A stretch of 64,000 bases of DNA from Scatophagus argus (GCF_020382885.2 NC_058497.1:17414330-17478329); one strand, 5' to 3'. Counted from the first letter of the stretch, positions 1 through 12,393 are shown. The notes: a model not told the origin generated them from the sequence alone. A program made the numbers and translations.

Positions 1-165
1 GGTTTTGGTGGGACAATAGAACAGAAAAGTCTATGTTGGTAAGGCCATCCACTTGTGATCTGGGAATAAGTGTCTACCTTGGAGTCATAGAACTGATGCA
101 GCATTGGCACAAAACAAAACAAATATACTCAGCAATTTCGCCCCAATTTCAATATTATCTTCCAG
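1..165 (+). other. 3' end of intron 5 of receptor 1
   Basis: This is non-coding sequence before the last exon of receptor 1, ending in a TATCTTCCAG acceptor. The reading frame happens to stay open back to position 33, but no cysteine-linker coding sequence appears there, so I treat it as intron. Confidence 0.75.
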
Positions 166-1079
166 ATTCTATCACCTGTGTGCGATGCCGCTCTGAGTTC
201 TGGTCAAATGAGAGAAGAGATGCCTGTGTAAAGAAGGAGGCAGAGTTTCTATCATATGAAGAGATTATGGGAGCACTGCTCACTGCTGCCTCCCTATTTG
301 GAACATGTATGACTGTTGCTGTGGCATTCATTTTCTTCAAATTCAGGCAGACTCCTGTTGTCAGGGCCAACAACTCTGAGCTGAGCTTCCTGCTGCTCTT
401 CTCCTTGACTCTGTGTTTCCTGTGTTCCCTGACCTTCATTGGTCGGCCCTCTGAGTGGTCCTGCATGCTGCGACACACTGCATTTGGGATCACCTTTGTC
501 CTCTGTATCTCTTGTGTTCTGGGGAAAACAATAGTGGTGTTGATGGCCTTCAGGGCCACACTTCCAGGTAGTAATGTGATGAAATGGTTTGGGCCTGCAC
601 AGCAGAAACTCAGTGTTCTGGGTTTCACTGTCATACAAGTTGTCATATGTGTCCTCTGGTTAACAATTTCTCCTCCTTTTCCCTTTAAGAATTTTAAGAC
701 GTTCAAGAACAAAATCATCTTAGAGTGCGCTCTGGGCTCAGCTGTAGGCTTTTGGGCTGTGCTTGGGTACATCGGACTTCTGGCCATGTTATGTTTTATT
801 CTTGCTTTTCTGGCTCGTAAACTGCCTGATAACTTCAATGAAGCTAAGTTTATCACCTTTAGCATGCTGATATTCTGTGCAGTATGGGTCACTTTTATCC
901 CAGCGTATGTCAGCTCTCCTGGGAAGTTCAGTGTTGCTGTGGAGATATTTGCTATTCTGGCTTCAAGTTTTGGGCTGCTGATTTGTATTTTTATTCCAAA
1001 ATGTTATATTATCTTACTGAAACCAGAGAAGAATACAAAAAAGAATATGATGTGGAAGGGGGCACCAAAATCTTCTTGA
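166..1079 (+). CDS. OlfC/V2R-like receptor 1, last exon only (cut by window edge)
   Basis: This is the sixth and last exon of a class C chemoreceptor whose first five exons lie left of the window. It starts after a polypyrimidine tract and AG at 164-165 with the split Asp codon seen in all paralogs (DSITCVRC), gives the last three cysteines of the nine-cysteine linker, then seven membrane helices and a short basic tail ([10 protein letters not shown]). Family marks are the [13 protein letters not shown] stretch of helix 2 and the PKCY motif at the end of helix 7, the class C PKxY signature. The first intracellular loop reads KFRQTP and the second extracellular loop FKTFKNK. The exon is open to its TGA. 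Tail and 3' flank are closest to receptor 2, which suggests a recent tandem duplicate. A polyadenylation signal follows at 1207. Confidence 0.93.
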
Positions 1080-1206
1080 ACGGCAAGAGAATAATATGGT
1101 GGCAAAAGCATTCTCATGCACATAACCATATCAATCCTTATGCATTTAGATTTGATTCAAGATTATCTTTAAAAACTTAATACAGTTTGTAAAATTATAA
1201 TCAAAA

Positions 1207-1212
1207 AATAAA
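1207..1212 (+). promoter_or_regulatory. polyadenylation signal of receptor 1
   Basis: An AATAAA hexamer lies 128 nt after the stop codon. The same context occurs at the same place behind receptor 2. Confidence 0.6.
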
Positions 1213-1693
1213 ATATCTTGTATCTTGTTCTGTTCTGTTTATTGTCTTCTGAGGAGTTCAACCATGACAACTTCCCCCTTCTTCTTAACAAAAAAAAATC
1301 ACTCTGACTGAGGAAAAACAAAGAAAACAAAATATTATTCAGAAACACTATATGTTCAGCAAAACAACCTGAGCTTTGAAACTTATTAGAAAAATTCACT
1401 CATAAACTGGGGCAAATAACGGGAAGAATTCTCAAGAAAACGACAAGGCTGTGGCCAAAACAAAGGCTGAGCTGAACATCCACAGACAAAACACACTGGC
1501 ACAAGACAAGAGAAACGCAGACTATTTGAACACATGGATGTAATGGGAAACAGGTGGACACAATCGGGTAATCAGGGAAGACAATCAGACTGGTGACACA
1601 TGAGGAAGGGTAAGAAACGAGAAAAGTGAGGAGAGTTACTCTTCAAAATAAAACAGGAAATGACGAGACAAGACAAGGCCTCACCGTGGTGTG

Positions 1694-1738
1694 ACATCAG
1701 AATCAGAATTCCTTTATTTATCCCTGAAGGGAAATTCT
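1694..1738 (-). repeat. LINE/SINE 3' tail, Rex1-like
   Basis: Read on the minus strand this gives AATTTCCCTTCAGGGAT followed by AATAAAGGAATTCTG, close to the 3' terminus shared by Rex1-type LINEs and partner SINEs of fish. Only the tail is recognisable. Similar tails occur at 47836 and 60231. The family assignment is from memory. Confidence 0.4.
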
Positions 1739-2540
1739 TACATGGAGAAGTACAAAGTTCATATCCATTCAGCTTTTTCTCGAGACTTCTAGACAGACCT
1801 CTAGAGAACAAGTTGTTTGTTAAATCAAACATCATGTCATATGCTGAGATTAAAACAACAGAGAGGCCTGTATGTCTTCACAGAAGCCTGAAGCCAGGGT
1901 TTTACAACCCTTTGTTTGAATGAGCGTCAAAACCTCACTCTTCATACCCAGATGTGAGGTTTTGTTCAAATTCAACCTCTGCCCTCTCCTTGGGCAAGAG
2001 CCATCGGGATTCCGGGGTTCTCCACAACATCCATGAATTTTTTAGGTTACAATCTTCAAAAAGGTTAAATTCCATGCAGGCAAAGAGGTCCCTTCTCTTT
2101 AGCTTTTTAGCTTAGACAAAAACATCTTTGATTTGAATTTTGGTTTTGTTTTGACTTTTATGCCTTAAGTTCAATAATGAGAAGTTGGCTTTTTTTTTGC
2201 CAAATTATGTAAATTTTAACATTTCATGAGATGTGTCATTTGTTGCACTGCACCCAAGTGGCCCCAGAACTAAAAGGCCAAATAAATTTAATTTTCTATT
2301 CTTTACATCACATCCATCAAGAATTGACTTTTCATTGTTTAAATTGTTTCAATTGCAATTATAAGCTCAAGTATTCACTGCACATTCTTAATATTAATAT
2401 ATTAACTTACAATTTTGTCCCCCAAACAAAAAAATACATATCTGACAAAATTAAACAGTTAAGATATTCAAAATAGGTTAATGCCCCAAACTCTTTTCTG
2501 TTTGGGCACATCCCTCTTTTCAACCCACCTGGTTTGTCCA

Positions 2541-2595
2541 CAGAGAAAAAACATCATTGTTCAGTATTTATGTTTTGTACTCCAAAACATATAAA
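2541..2595 (+). promoter_or_regulatory. core promoter of receptor 2 (type I)
   Basis: A CAGAGAAAAA-ACATCATTGTTC box lies about 40 nt above TATAAA at 2590-2595, and the TATA start is 78 nt before the chosen ATG. Box and spacing recur before receptors 3, 9, 10 and 12, with weaker forms before 6, 7 and 11. Promoter function is inferred from conservation and position. Confidence 0.6.
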
Positions 2596-2667
2596 CACCA
2601 GTGTAGGCTTTTGGTTTGCATTAAAGTAGATGAGATGCCACCCAGTGGTTTGGCTCTCTTAGTTGGG

Positions 2668-5600
2668 ATGATATCCACACAGATGTGGCAAGAGCAGGGT
2701 TGGGCACTCTTACACCTGTTGTTGGTGGTGTTTTTCTCTCATGCTGAGCCGGTGTGCAGGCGAAGAGGGGAACCCGAAAACCCCCAGCTATCTAAGGATG
2801 GAGACATTATGTTAGGAGGAATTTTCTCTTTCCACAGCATCTGGAAAGATAGACAACACACCTACATGGACAAACCGCTGCCACTGCAATGCACCAGGTA
2901 AATTGTATCTTTTTAATATAAATCTATGTGAATATGAAATAAATAACTGAAATGTCCTGCTACATATTTTACATTGTACAAAACATAAAAATAGGTAAAA
3001 AAAAAAAAAAAAAAGGTGATGAAATTAATTAGAGAAATAAGAAACATATTGTGGATCAACCCCTTTCATGTACTGTGCTATTGTTTCTATTAAAAAAACA
3101 CAATGTGAAATTCCAACTTTTTTAATCTGTTGGCATGAAGTTTGAATTTCAGAGGGTTCCAGTTTGCCCAGGCTATGCTCTTTGCCATTGAGGAAATAAA
3201 TAACAGCACAAGTTTATTGCCTGGCATCTCTTTGGGCTATAAACTTTATGACGCCTGTGGTTCCATTGCCAGAGGTGTGAGGGTCACATTGTCCTTGATT
3301 AATGGTAATGATGTGGTAGCTGCTCCCATTGAGGCAGCATGTACCAGGTCTTCCCAAGTGCCGGCTATTATAGGAGGCACCTCTTCCTCTCCTTGCGTGG
3401 CCATAGCTACTCTCATTGGATCGTTTCATATCCCAGTGGTGAGTAAAATTGTTAAAAATCAAATTAAATTTGATTTAAACACTATTCTCTAATTTTTGAG
3501 CTGGTCATAGCAATGGCAGATTTGAAACAATTCTAGTATGCTGTGTAAATGCTTTACCTTTTATATCTTTTCTGCTTTGTTTGTTTTTTTTCTTTTAGAT
3601 CAGCCACTTTGCTACTTGTGCTTGTCTCAGTGATAAAACCAAGTACCCATCCTTCCTCAGAACAATACCCAGTGACTACTACCAGAGCAGAGCTTTGGCC
3701 CAGCTGGTCAAGCACTTTGGTTGGACTTGGATTGGAGCTATTAGAACAAATGATGATTATGGCAATAAGGGCATGGCCACATTTACAGAAACTGCCCAGC
3801 AGCTGGGCATCTGCCTGGAGTACTCTGTGTCTTTCATTCGAGTAGATCCACCAGACAAAATACAAAAGATAATTGAAATTATCAAGACTTCCACTTCCAA
3901 AGTGATTGTTGCTTTCCTCTCTCACTTGGATATGGATTTGCTGATACACGAGTTGTCTCTACACAACCTGACAGGGTACCAGTGGGTAGGCACTGAGGCC
4001 TGGATATTTGATTCCCAAACTGCAGCCATGGACAAGCATCACATCCTGGATGGTGCCATAGGCCTGTCCATCCCCAAAGCACATGTCAGTGGCATGAGAG
4101 AGTTCATGTTGGATGTGAAGCCACTCAATTTTTCTGGCTATGAATTGTTTACAGAGTTTTGGGAGACTTTATTTAGCTGTAAATTCAAGTCATTAGCAGA
4201 GAATCAGAGTGAGTGTACTGGGCATGAAGATCTGACTCAGATCCAAAACAGCTTCATTGATATGTCACTCATGCCTCTCTTTTACAATGTCTATAAAGGA
4301 GTGTATGCTGTGGCCCACGCACTTCATGGTGTTCTTAACTGTAATAAAAAATGTGACAAAAAGGTGCAGCTAAATCCATTCACTGTGAGTTGAACAAGTT
4401 TATTTATAGTTTAAATAATTTATAATGAAGTACAATAGATAATAATTTAAATAATTTAAAATATTTGTCAGGTTATGATCCAGATTCATACATGTATTTT
4501 CTTCATAGATCTTAGAAAACATAAAAATGATTCAGTTCAAAACAAAGGAAGGAGATGAGGTTTATTTTAATGAGAATGGAGACCCAGCAGCAAAGTATGA
4601 AATTATAAACTGGCAGCCAACAGAAAATGGCATTGTGGACTTTGTCACAGTTGGTCTTTATGATGCATCTTTGCCAGCAGATCAACAGCTGAATCTGCAA
4701 AATAAGTCTTTAATTTGGGCACAGAACTCAGAACAGGTAAACTACCATGTGATCACTGTAATTGTTAACAATTTTTTTTGAATTTTTGAAATGCTGTTGA
4801 ATGTTACTCCATCACAACATTTTGTTTTGGTTAAAAAAGTTGAACACCCATATAATATTTCTTGCTGTTATTTTGTTCACGCAGGTGCCTTTGTCAGTTT
4901 GCAGTGACAAATGTCCTCCAGGAACTCGCAAGGTTTTGCAGAAAGGAAAGCCTGTCTGCTGCTATGACTGTATAAGATGTGCAGAGGGAGAAATAAGCAA
5001 CATTAAAGGTAAAGTAATATTTAATGAAAGACAAACAATAATCCAAACATTGTTATCCTTGCATGCAAATTTTAGTTTTTAGTTTAGTTTTCTTTTGTTT
5101 GTTTGTTTTGTTTTTATTTTTTTGGTCTTTTTAGTATAGCAATAGTCATTCCAAGACAGAGTTCTAACAGTTGTCGTGGTCAACACTGAGAACTGGCATA
5201 GTTTTCTAATATGACTCAAAATACATACATACATATATACACACATAAGTTCCACAGGTAATATGCAGTATTTATATTGTTCTTTTAAAATACTAGATAG
5301 GTTGTTATTACAAATTAAAGCAATGAACAAAAATGAATCAAGATGACCTATACTTTGTATTGACATTCAACTCATGCTAATAGCATATAGCTTTTATAAC
5401 ACAAAAAATGACAAATTTAGTGAGTAAGTTGTAATACCTGCATTAATATTTATATATATATATATTTCAGATTCTATCACCTGTGTGAGATGTGATCCTG
5501 ACTTCTGGTCAAATGAGAGAAGAGATGCCTGTGCAAAGAAGGAGACAGAGTTTCTATCATATGAAGAGGTCATGGGAGCACTGCTCACTGCTGCCTCACT

Positions 5601-6384
5601 GTTTGGAACATGTATGACTGCTGTTGTGATATTGATTTTCTTCAGATACAGGCAGACTCCTATTGTCAGGGCCAACAACTCTGAGCTGAGCTTCCTGCTG
5701 CTCTTCTCCTTGACTCTGTGTTTCCTGTGTTCCCTGACCTTCATCGGTCGGCCCTCTGAGTGGTCCTGCATGCTGCGACACACTGCATTTGGGATCACCT
5801 TTGTCCTCTGTATGTCTTGTGTTCTGGGGAAAACAATAGTGGTGTTGATGGCCTTCAGGGCCACACTTCCAGGTAGTAAAGTGATGAAATGGTTTGGGCC
5901 TGCACAGCAGAAACTCAGTGTTCTGGGTTTCACTGTCATACAAGTTGTCATATGTGTCCTCTGGTTAACAATTTCACCTCCTTTTCCCTTTAAGAATTTT
6001 AAGACCTTCAAGGACAAAATCATCTTAGAGTGCGCTCTGGGCTCAGCTGTAGGCTTTTGGGCTGTGCTTGGATACATCGGACTTCTGGCCATGTTATGTT
6101 TTATTCTTGCTTTTCTTGCTCGTAAACTGCCTGATAATTTCAATGAAGCTAAGTTTATCACCTTTAGCATGCTGATATTCTGTGCTGTATGGATCACTTT
6201 TATCCCAGCGTATGTCAGCTCTCCTGGGAAGTTCAGTGTTGCTGTGGAGATATTTGCTATTCTGGCTTCAAGTTTTGGGCTGCTGATTTGTATTTTTATT
6301 CCAAAATGTTATATCATCTTAATGAAACCAGAGAAGAATACGAAAAAGAACATGATGGGGAAGGGGGCACCAAAATCTTCTTGA
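2668..6384 (+). CDS. OlfC/V2R-like class C chemoreceptor 2 (complete, 6 exons)
   Basis: Exons are 2668-2897, 3153-3438, 3599-4384, 4509-4736, 4885-5008 and 5471-6384, all with GT-AG borders, giving 855 aa. Exon 1 encodes a signal peptide ending near FFSHA. Exons 2-4 form the Venus-flytrap domain with the EINNST glycosylation sequon; amino-acid-contact positions are Ser155, Thr178, Asp198, Tyr226 and Glu305 (alignment to CaSR/mGluR1 from memory). Exon 5 and the start of exon 6 give the nine-cysteine linker; exon 6 gives seven helices with PKCY. It is four residues shorter than most paralogs: one lost in EPVC after the signal peptide and three in exon 3 at [10 protein letters not shown]. An in-frame ATG 33 nt upstream (2635) is possible, but the M-x-STQ start is the one shared by all copies. 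Helix 7 ends IILMKPEK, where the others have IILLKPEK. Confidence 0.92.
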
Positions 6385-6516
6385 AGGGAAGGGAATAATA
6401 TGGTGGCAAAAGCATTCTCACGCACATAACCATATCAATCACAAATATTATGCATTTAGATTTGATTCAAGATTATCTTTAAAAACTTAATGCAGTTTGT
6501 AAAATTATAATCAAAG

Positions 6517-6522
6517 AATAAA
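6517..6522 (+). promoter_or_regulatory. polyadenylation signal of receptor 2
   Basis: An AATAAA hexamer lies 133 nt after the stop, in the same sequence context as the one behind receptor 1. Confidence 0.6.
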
Positions 6523-6889
6523 ATCCTTTGTTTCACAGGCTAAACTTTTGTTCTGTTCTGTTTATTGTCTTCTGAGGAGTTCAACCATGACAACTTCCCC
6601 CTTCTTCTTAAAGGTTTTGTAGCAGTGATGAGTCAGATTTTTCATGGTTTACGTGGCTGTCCATGGCTTAAAAATTACACAATACACACACTGATTGGTC
6701 TCCCACTAAAGTTTTCAGCTGGGGCCCTTTTTGTCACTCAGCTTGTCTCCTTGCCCCCTGAACCCTTGTCACCTGCTTCTTCCAACTTAGCATGGAAGAA
6801 GGAGGTTATTAACCTGACATTCTGTCAAGTATCTGTTTAAGTATCAAGATCTGCCTGATGTGTTAGATTAGTTAGATTAAAACCCTTTC

Positions 6890-7385
6890 GCTGCCCCCAC
6901 ATAAGCCCTAATAATGTGCTATTGACTTATTCCCTGGAGCACATCTGCCAGCTAGTTGTCTTTTTAACCTCTCCAAAAATGAACAGGAGTCTATGGAGAG
7001 GCATATAGCGGCAGGGATCTTCTGTCCTGCCTTCTTTACATTGGTGTCGCATTTTTCTTTGTGGCCAAAAAAAGACAAGATGTTACGTCCATGCATTGAC
7101 TTTCAGGACTTGAATAGCATCATTGTTAAAAGAAAATAACCACCTCTGCTAATAAGTACAGCATTTGAGCCTTTTCAGGGAGTGATCATATTCACTAAAC
7201 TCGACTTATGTAACGCATACCATCTAGTCCGAGAGAGTGACGAATGGAAAACAGCTTTCAACACCCAGCTAGACATTTTGAACACCTGGTAATGCTATTT
7301 GGACTAAGGAACGCTCATGAACAATGTGCTCCAAGACATCCTCAGCAGGGTCGCTTTTGTCTGTTTAGATTATTTTAGATTATAG
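6890..7385 (+). mobile_element. Ty3/Gypsy LTR retrotransposon fossil, reverse transcriptase part
   Basis: Short stretches resemble the Gypsy reverse transcriptase of fish ([40 protein letters not shown]). The element is a broken internal fragment with several breaks and no LTRs that I can see, so it looks old. It lies in the same direction as the receptor genes. Confidence 0.7.
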
Positions 7386-7874
7386 AAAATCCTGGAGTGT
7401 CAGATTCAGACTCAGGAAGGACTCAGATACAGATACTCAGATACAAGGGTACATAACGAACTGGCACGGAATTAAGACCGATACTGGCACGAAGACGAAC
7501 AAAGATAGTCAGGAAGACAATGACACGTGTCACAGGTAACAGACAAAGTGAAACAAGAAACTCAGAGCAAAGACATGTCTACGAGGCATGAGATGTGTCA
7601 TTTGTGGCCCCAGAACTAAAAGGCCAAATAACTTTAATTTTCTCATCTTTACATCACATTCATCAATGATTTTTCATTGTTTAAATTTCAATTATAAGCT
7701 CAAGTATTCACTGCACATTCTTAATATTAACATAATATCTTACTATTTTGTCCACCAAACAAAAAAAATCTATGTCTGACAAAACTAAACAGTTAAGATA
7801 TTCAAAATAGGTTAATGCCCCAAACTCTTTTCTGTTTGGGCACATCCCTCTTTTCAACCCACCTGGTATGTCCA

Positions 7875-7930
7875 CAGAGAAAAAAACATCAATGTTCAGT
7901 ATTTATGTCTTGTACTCCAAAACATATAAA
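7875..7930 (+). promoter_or_regulatory. core promoter of receptor 3 (type I)
   Basis: It has a CAGAGAAAAAAACATC box 40 nt above TATAAA at 7925-7930, 78 nt before the ATG. It is nearly identical to the promoter of receptor 2 and belongs to the same duplicated 5' block. Confidence 0.6.
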
Positions 7931-8002
7931 CACCAGTGTAGGCTTTTGGTTTGCATTAAAGTAGATGAGATGCCACCCAGTGGTTTTGCTCTCTTAGTTG
8001 GG

Positions 8003-11000
8003 ATGATATCCACACAGATGTGGCAAGAGCAGGGTTGGGCACTCTTACACCTGTTGTTGGTGGTGTTTTTCTCTCATGCTGAGGAGCCGGTGTGCAGGCG
8101 AAGAGGGGAACCCGAAAACCCCCAGCTATCTAAGGATGGAGACATTATGTTAGGAGGAATTTTCTCTTTCCACAGCAAGTGGACAGACAGACAGCACACC
8201 TACATGGACAAACCGCTGCCGCTACAATGCACCAGGTAAATTGCACTGTAAATCCATTCTAAGATTTCAGGTATCTACAGAGGAAGTGTGTATAGATACA
8301 AAATAGGTACAAAAAATGTTACTGAACTGAACTAGTCGTGCGGATTAACACCATCAAATGTTTTAATTTATACTCCCATTGTTTCTATGTCAAGTTTGAT
8401 TGCCTTTAAACTATCTACAAGAAAAAGAAAAACTGACTATTCTTAAAGGATAATCTTGTTGAATAAATCAATAAAATGCTTTAATTTGCTATGTTACTGT
8501 CTGCATCAAGTTTGAATTTCAGAGGGTTCCAATATGCCCAGGCTATGCTCTTTGCCATAGAGGAGATTAATAACAGCACAGATCTACTACCTGGCATATC
8601 TTTGGGTTATAAGATCCATGATGCCTGTGCCTCTATTGCCAGTGGTGTGAGGGTCTCACTGGCCTTGATTAATGGCAATGAAGTGGCATCTGCAACTACT
8701 CAGGCAGCATGTACCAGACCTGCCCAAGTGCAGGCTATTATGGGAGAGACCTCATCCTCTCCTTGCATGGCTATAGCTACTGTCATCGGACCCTTTCATA
8801 TTCCAATGGTGGGTAAAATTGATAAATGTTAAATTATATTTGTATATTTATTCTGTTTTTATTAATGCTTGTCATTAAAAAAGTTTTAAAAGAAGTTTAG
8901 TGTGTTATGTAAATCCTTAATATCTTTTGTAAGGATATCATTATGCTTTTTTCTTTCAGATGAGCCACTTTGCGACGTGTGCTTGTCTCAGTGATAAAAC
9001 CAAGTACCCATCCTTCCTCAGAACAATACCCAGTGACTACTACCAGAGCAGAGCCCTGGCCCAGTTGGTCAAGCACTTTGGCTGGACTTGGGTTGGAGCT
9101 ATTAGAACAAATGATGACTATGGCAATCAGGGCATGGCCACGTTTATAAAAACTGCCCAGCAGCTGGGCATCTGTCTGGAGTACTCTGTGTCTGTCTTTA
9201 GAACAGATCCACCAGACAAAATACAAAAGATTGTTGACATTATCAAGTCATCCACTTCCAAGGTGATTGTTGCTTTCCTCTCACCCACAGAGTTGTATTT
9301 GATAATACATGAGTTGTCTCAATACAACATGACAGGGTACCAGTGGGTAGGCACTGAGGCCTGGATCTTTGATTCCCAAACTGCAGCCATGGATAAGCAC
9401 CACATTCTGGATGGTGCCATAGGCCTGTCCATCCCCAAAGCACATGTCAGTGGCATGAGAGAGTTCATGTTGGATGTGAAGCCACTCAATTCGTCGAGGA
9501 ATGAACTGTTTACAGAGTTTTGGGAGACTTTATTTAGCTGCAAGTTCAAGCAGTCAAAGCCATCAGCAGAGAATCAGAGTGAGTGTACTGGACATGAAGA
9601 TGTGACTGGAGTTAAAAACAGCTTCACTGACATGTCACTCATGCCTATCTTTTACAATGTCTATAAAGGAGTGTATGCTGTGGCCCACGCACTTCATAAT
9701 ATTCTTAACTGTAATAGAAAATGTGACAAAAAGGTGCAGCTAGATTCATTCACTGTGAGTTGAACACAAAACATTTATAGTTTTTCCACTGACTTGTATT
9801 AACAAAGAAAATGGTATAAATTTTAAAAAATATATATCATAGTATATTATGCTGTGGAGAAAACATGCCTACAAATTGTTTGTCAGTTAATGATCTACAC
9901 AGATATCGCATATCTTTTTAGATTCTAGACCACATTAAAAAAAGTCATTTCAAAACAAAGGAAGGAGATGAGGTTTACTTCGATGAGAATGGAGACCCAG
10001 CAGCAAAGTATGAAATTATAAACTGGCAGCCAACAGAAAATGGCATCGTGGACTTTGTTACAGTTGGTCTTTATGATGCATCTTTACCAGCAGACCAACA
10101 ACTGAATCTGCAAAATAAGTCTTTAATTTGGGCCCAAAACTCACAACAGGTAAACTACCATCAATTGTTAATGATAGTCTGTATGAACTTTTTTTTTTAT
10201 CATATAAACTATATTTTTATTGTTACTGCATCATAATGTTTGATTTTGATTAAATGTTAATTACAGATGCTGGTAAAAACAGTGCTTTGTCAAAGTGAAT
10301 GTGCATACAGTTTGTCTCACTGTCATGTTGTTTACGCAGGTGCCTTTGTCAGTTTGCAGTACGAAATGTCCCCAAGGAACTCGCAAAGTTCTGCGGAAGG
10401 GAAAGCCTATCTGCTGCTATGACTGCATCAGATGTGCAGAGGGAGAAATTAGCAACATTACAGGTGTAGTAATATGTCATGCAAGACATAAAAAAAGTTA
10501 TGTTTACATGCAAACTTTGAAAAAGTCTGTACAGCAACCCAGAAGTCAAATCATTCATCAAAAATCAGCCTATCACACACTATATATCCTAAACAAATAA
10601 TGATATTTAAACCTGTAAAATCTTCAGAAATGTATGCTCAGTCTAACGAAAGTATATTAAGGTAAAGCTTCAATGGGAATTATGTATGTAACACTATGGT
10701 ACTTCATTGTTCATATAAAGAGTGGGACAGTCTGTGTTGTTTTCTGCACATACTGGCTCCCCAGCTGGTCATATCCATAGTAGAGTGCTGAAAATTATTT
10801 CTCCACGTAAAACAAAAAAAAAAAAAAAAAAAAAAAGAAAAGAAAAATGTGCTTTCCTTTGGAAATTAAATGACAAAAGTCATTCAATCCAATGAGCTGA
10901 GGAGCATCTCAAACATCAAATTCTTTGTCTGATTTCAAGAGATTCATTCGTGATTTATTTAATCTTGTGAGATTATTGTAACTCGTGGTATTCAGGGATG

Positions 11001-12334
11001 AGCCAAAGAAACATTTATCGCACCTTCACCTATCAAAATGCAGCAAATACTAGAAGACAAGATCACAGCAACTCTGACCTGTCTTTGTTGGTTGTCAGTC
11101 AGTTTAAAAATTTATTTTAAGTTTTTACTGATTACCTTAAAAGCACTTCAAGGTTTAGCATTGTCTTACATTGATAGATTGCTTCCCTTATGAGCCTAAG
11201 CACAGTCTCAGAACCTCAGTCCTAAACATTTAATTCTGATTAAGGGCAGTGTAACTTTATTTTGAAAACTGCCTAAATAAAGTTTATGATTATATGATTA
11301 TCCACTTCTTATCTGGTAAGTCAGTCTTGCAATCACACAAAAAATGCATGTATAACATAGGCAAAAAACAAGACAAACCTACTGAGCAAATTTAACACCA
11401 GCTTCAAAATTATTTTTCAGACTCTATCACTTGTGTGCAATGCCACCCTGACTTCTGGTCAAATGAGAGAAGAGATGCCTGTATAAAGAAGGAAGAAGAG
11501 TGTCTCTCATATGAAGAAATTATGGGAGCACTGCTCACTGCTGCGTCTCTATTTGGAACATGCATGACTGCTGTTGTCATTGTCATTTTCTTCACACACA
11601 GGACGACTCCTATTGTCAGGGCCAACAACTCTGAGCTGAGCTTCCTGCTGCTCTTCTCCTTGACTCTGTGTTTCCTGTGTTCCCTGACCTTCATCGGTCG
11701 GCCCTCTGAGTGGTCCTGCATGCTGCGACACACAGCATTTGGGATCACCTTTGTCCTCTGTATCTCTTGTGTTCTGGGGAAAACAATAGTGGTGTTGATG
11801 GCCTTCAGGGCCACACTTCCAGGTAGTAATGTGATGAAATGGTTTGGGCCTGCACAGCAGAAACTCAGTGTTCTGGGTTTCACTTTTGTACAAGTTGTCA
11901 TATGTGTCCTCTGGTTAACAATTTCTCCTCCGTTTCCACTGAAAAATTTCAAAGAATCCAACCATAAAATCATCTTAGAGTGCGCTCTGGGCTCAGTTGT
12001 AGGCTTTTGGGCTGTGCTTGGATACATCGGACTTCTGGCCATGTTATGTTTTTTTCTCGCTTTTCTGGCTCGTAAACTGCCTGATAACTTCAATGAAGCC
12101 AAATTTATCACCTTTAGCATGCTGATATTCTGTGCAGTGTGGATCACTTTTATCCCAGCGTATGTCAGCTCTCCTGGGAAGTTCAGTGTTGCTGTGGAGA
12201 TATTTGCAATTCTGGCTTCAAGTTTTGGACTGCTGATTTGTATTTTTATTCCAAAATGTTATATTATCTTACTGAAACCGGAGAAGAATACGAAAAGGAA
12301 CATAATGGGGAAAGGGGCACCAAAAGCATTATGA
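8003..12334 (+). CDS. OlfC/V2R-like class C chemoreceptor 3 (complete, 6 exons)
   Basis: Exons are 8003-8235, 8523-8808, 8960-9754, 9922-10149, 10340-10463 and 11421-12334, giving 859 aa. The order is signal peptide (ends near SHA), Venus-flytrap domain, nine-cysteine linker, seven helices, PKCY and a short basic tail. Contact residues are Ser156, Thr179, Asp199, Tyr227 and Glu306 (GTEAW). Exon 1 and its promoter are close to receptor 2, but exon 3 carries the SPTELY patch of receptors 6 and 7, and the extracellular loop FKESNHK resembles receptors 10 and 11, so the gene looks mosaic. The linker reads [10 protein letters not shown] where others have [10 protein letters not shown]. The first intracellular loop is THRTTP. 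Exon 3 starts with an ATG codon (MSHFATC), which is only the splice-site codon and not a start. An upstream in-frame ATG exists at 7970. Confidence 0.92.
10464..11420 (+). other. long intron 5 of receptor 3
   Basis: This 957-base intron holds a run of 23 A at 10814-10836, possibly the tail of an old retroposed insertion on the + strand. I recognise no body in front of it, and no coding sequence. Confidence 0.6.
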
Positions 12335-12387
12335 AAACTTAAAATATGTTGGGTAACACTTTCTGGTATCATGGTAAGTTTTTACAC

Positions 12388-12393
12388 AATAAA
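12388..12393 (+). promoter_or_regulatory. polyadenylation signal of receptor 3
   Basis: An AATAAA hexamer in the context ACAATAAATTG lies 54 nt after the stop. Receptors 4 and 8 have a similar AATAAATTG. A second AATAAA lies at 12639. Confidence 0.55.

Larger units (their letters stand above)
1080..2540. other. spacer between receptors 1 and 2
   Basis: The first 200 bases repeat behind receptor 2 (6385-6620), so they belong to the duplicated gene unit. From about 1420 to 1690 the sequence is A-rich and looks like an interspersed-repeat remnant that I cannot classify with confidence. A Rex1-like tail follows at 1694. The last 310 bases (about 2226-2540) are nearly repeated before receptor 3 (7586-7874). 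I see no gene here. Confidence 0.6.
6385..7874. other. spacer between receptors 2 and 3
   Basis: It begins with about 230 bases duplicated from the 3' flank of receptor 1. A Ty3/Gypsy fossil occupies roughly 6890-7385. From about 7390 to 7585 it is A-rich repeat-like sequence, and from 7586 onward it matches the 5' flank of receptor 2. I see no host gene. Confidence 0.6.

Noticed and set aside
155-892. Long minus-strand open frames (about 245-280 codons) opposite every exon 6
   Set aside because: They recur in every copy because exon 6 itself is nearly identical and strongly constrained; the antisense translation has no family features and no start context of its own.
2635-2667. Upstream in-frame ATG as the true start in receptors 2, 3, 4, 6 and 8
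   Set aside because: The ATG is missing in receptors 5, 9, 10 and 12 and leads to a stop in receptor 7, whereas the Met directly before the signal peptide is present in all. It remains possible for some genes.
8960-9763. Exon 3 of receptor 3 as a separate intronless gene starting with ATG
   Set aside because: The ATG replaces the usual ATC codon right at the splice acceptor; all six exons are present around it and the flytrap domain would be cut in half.
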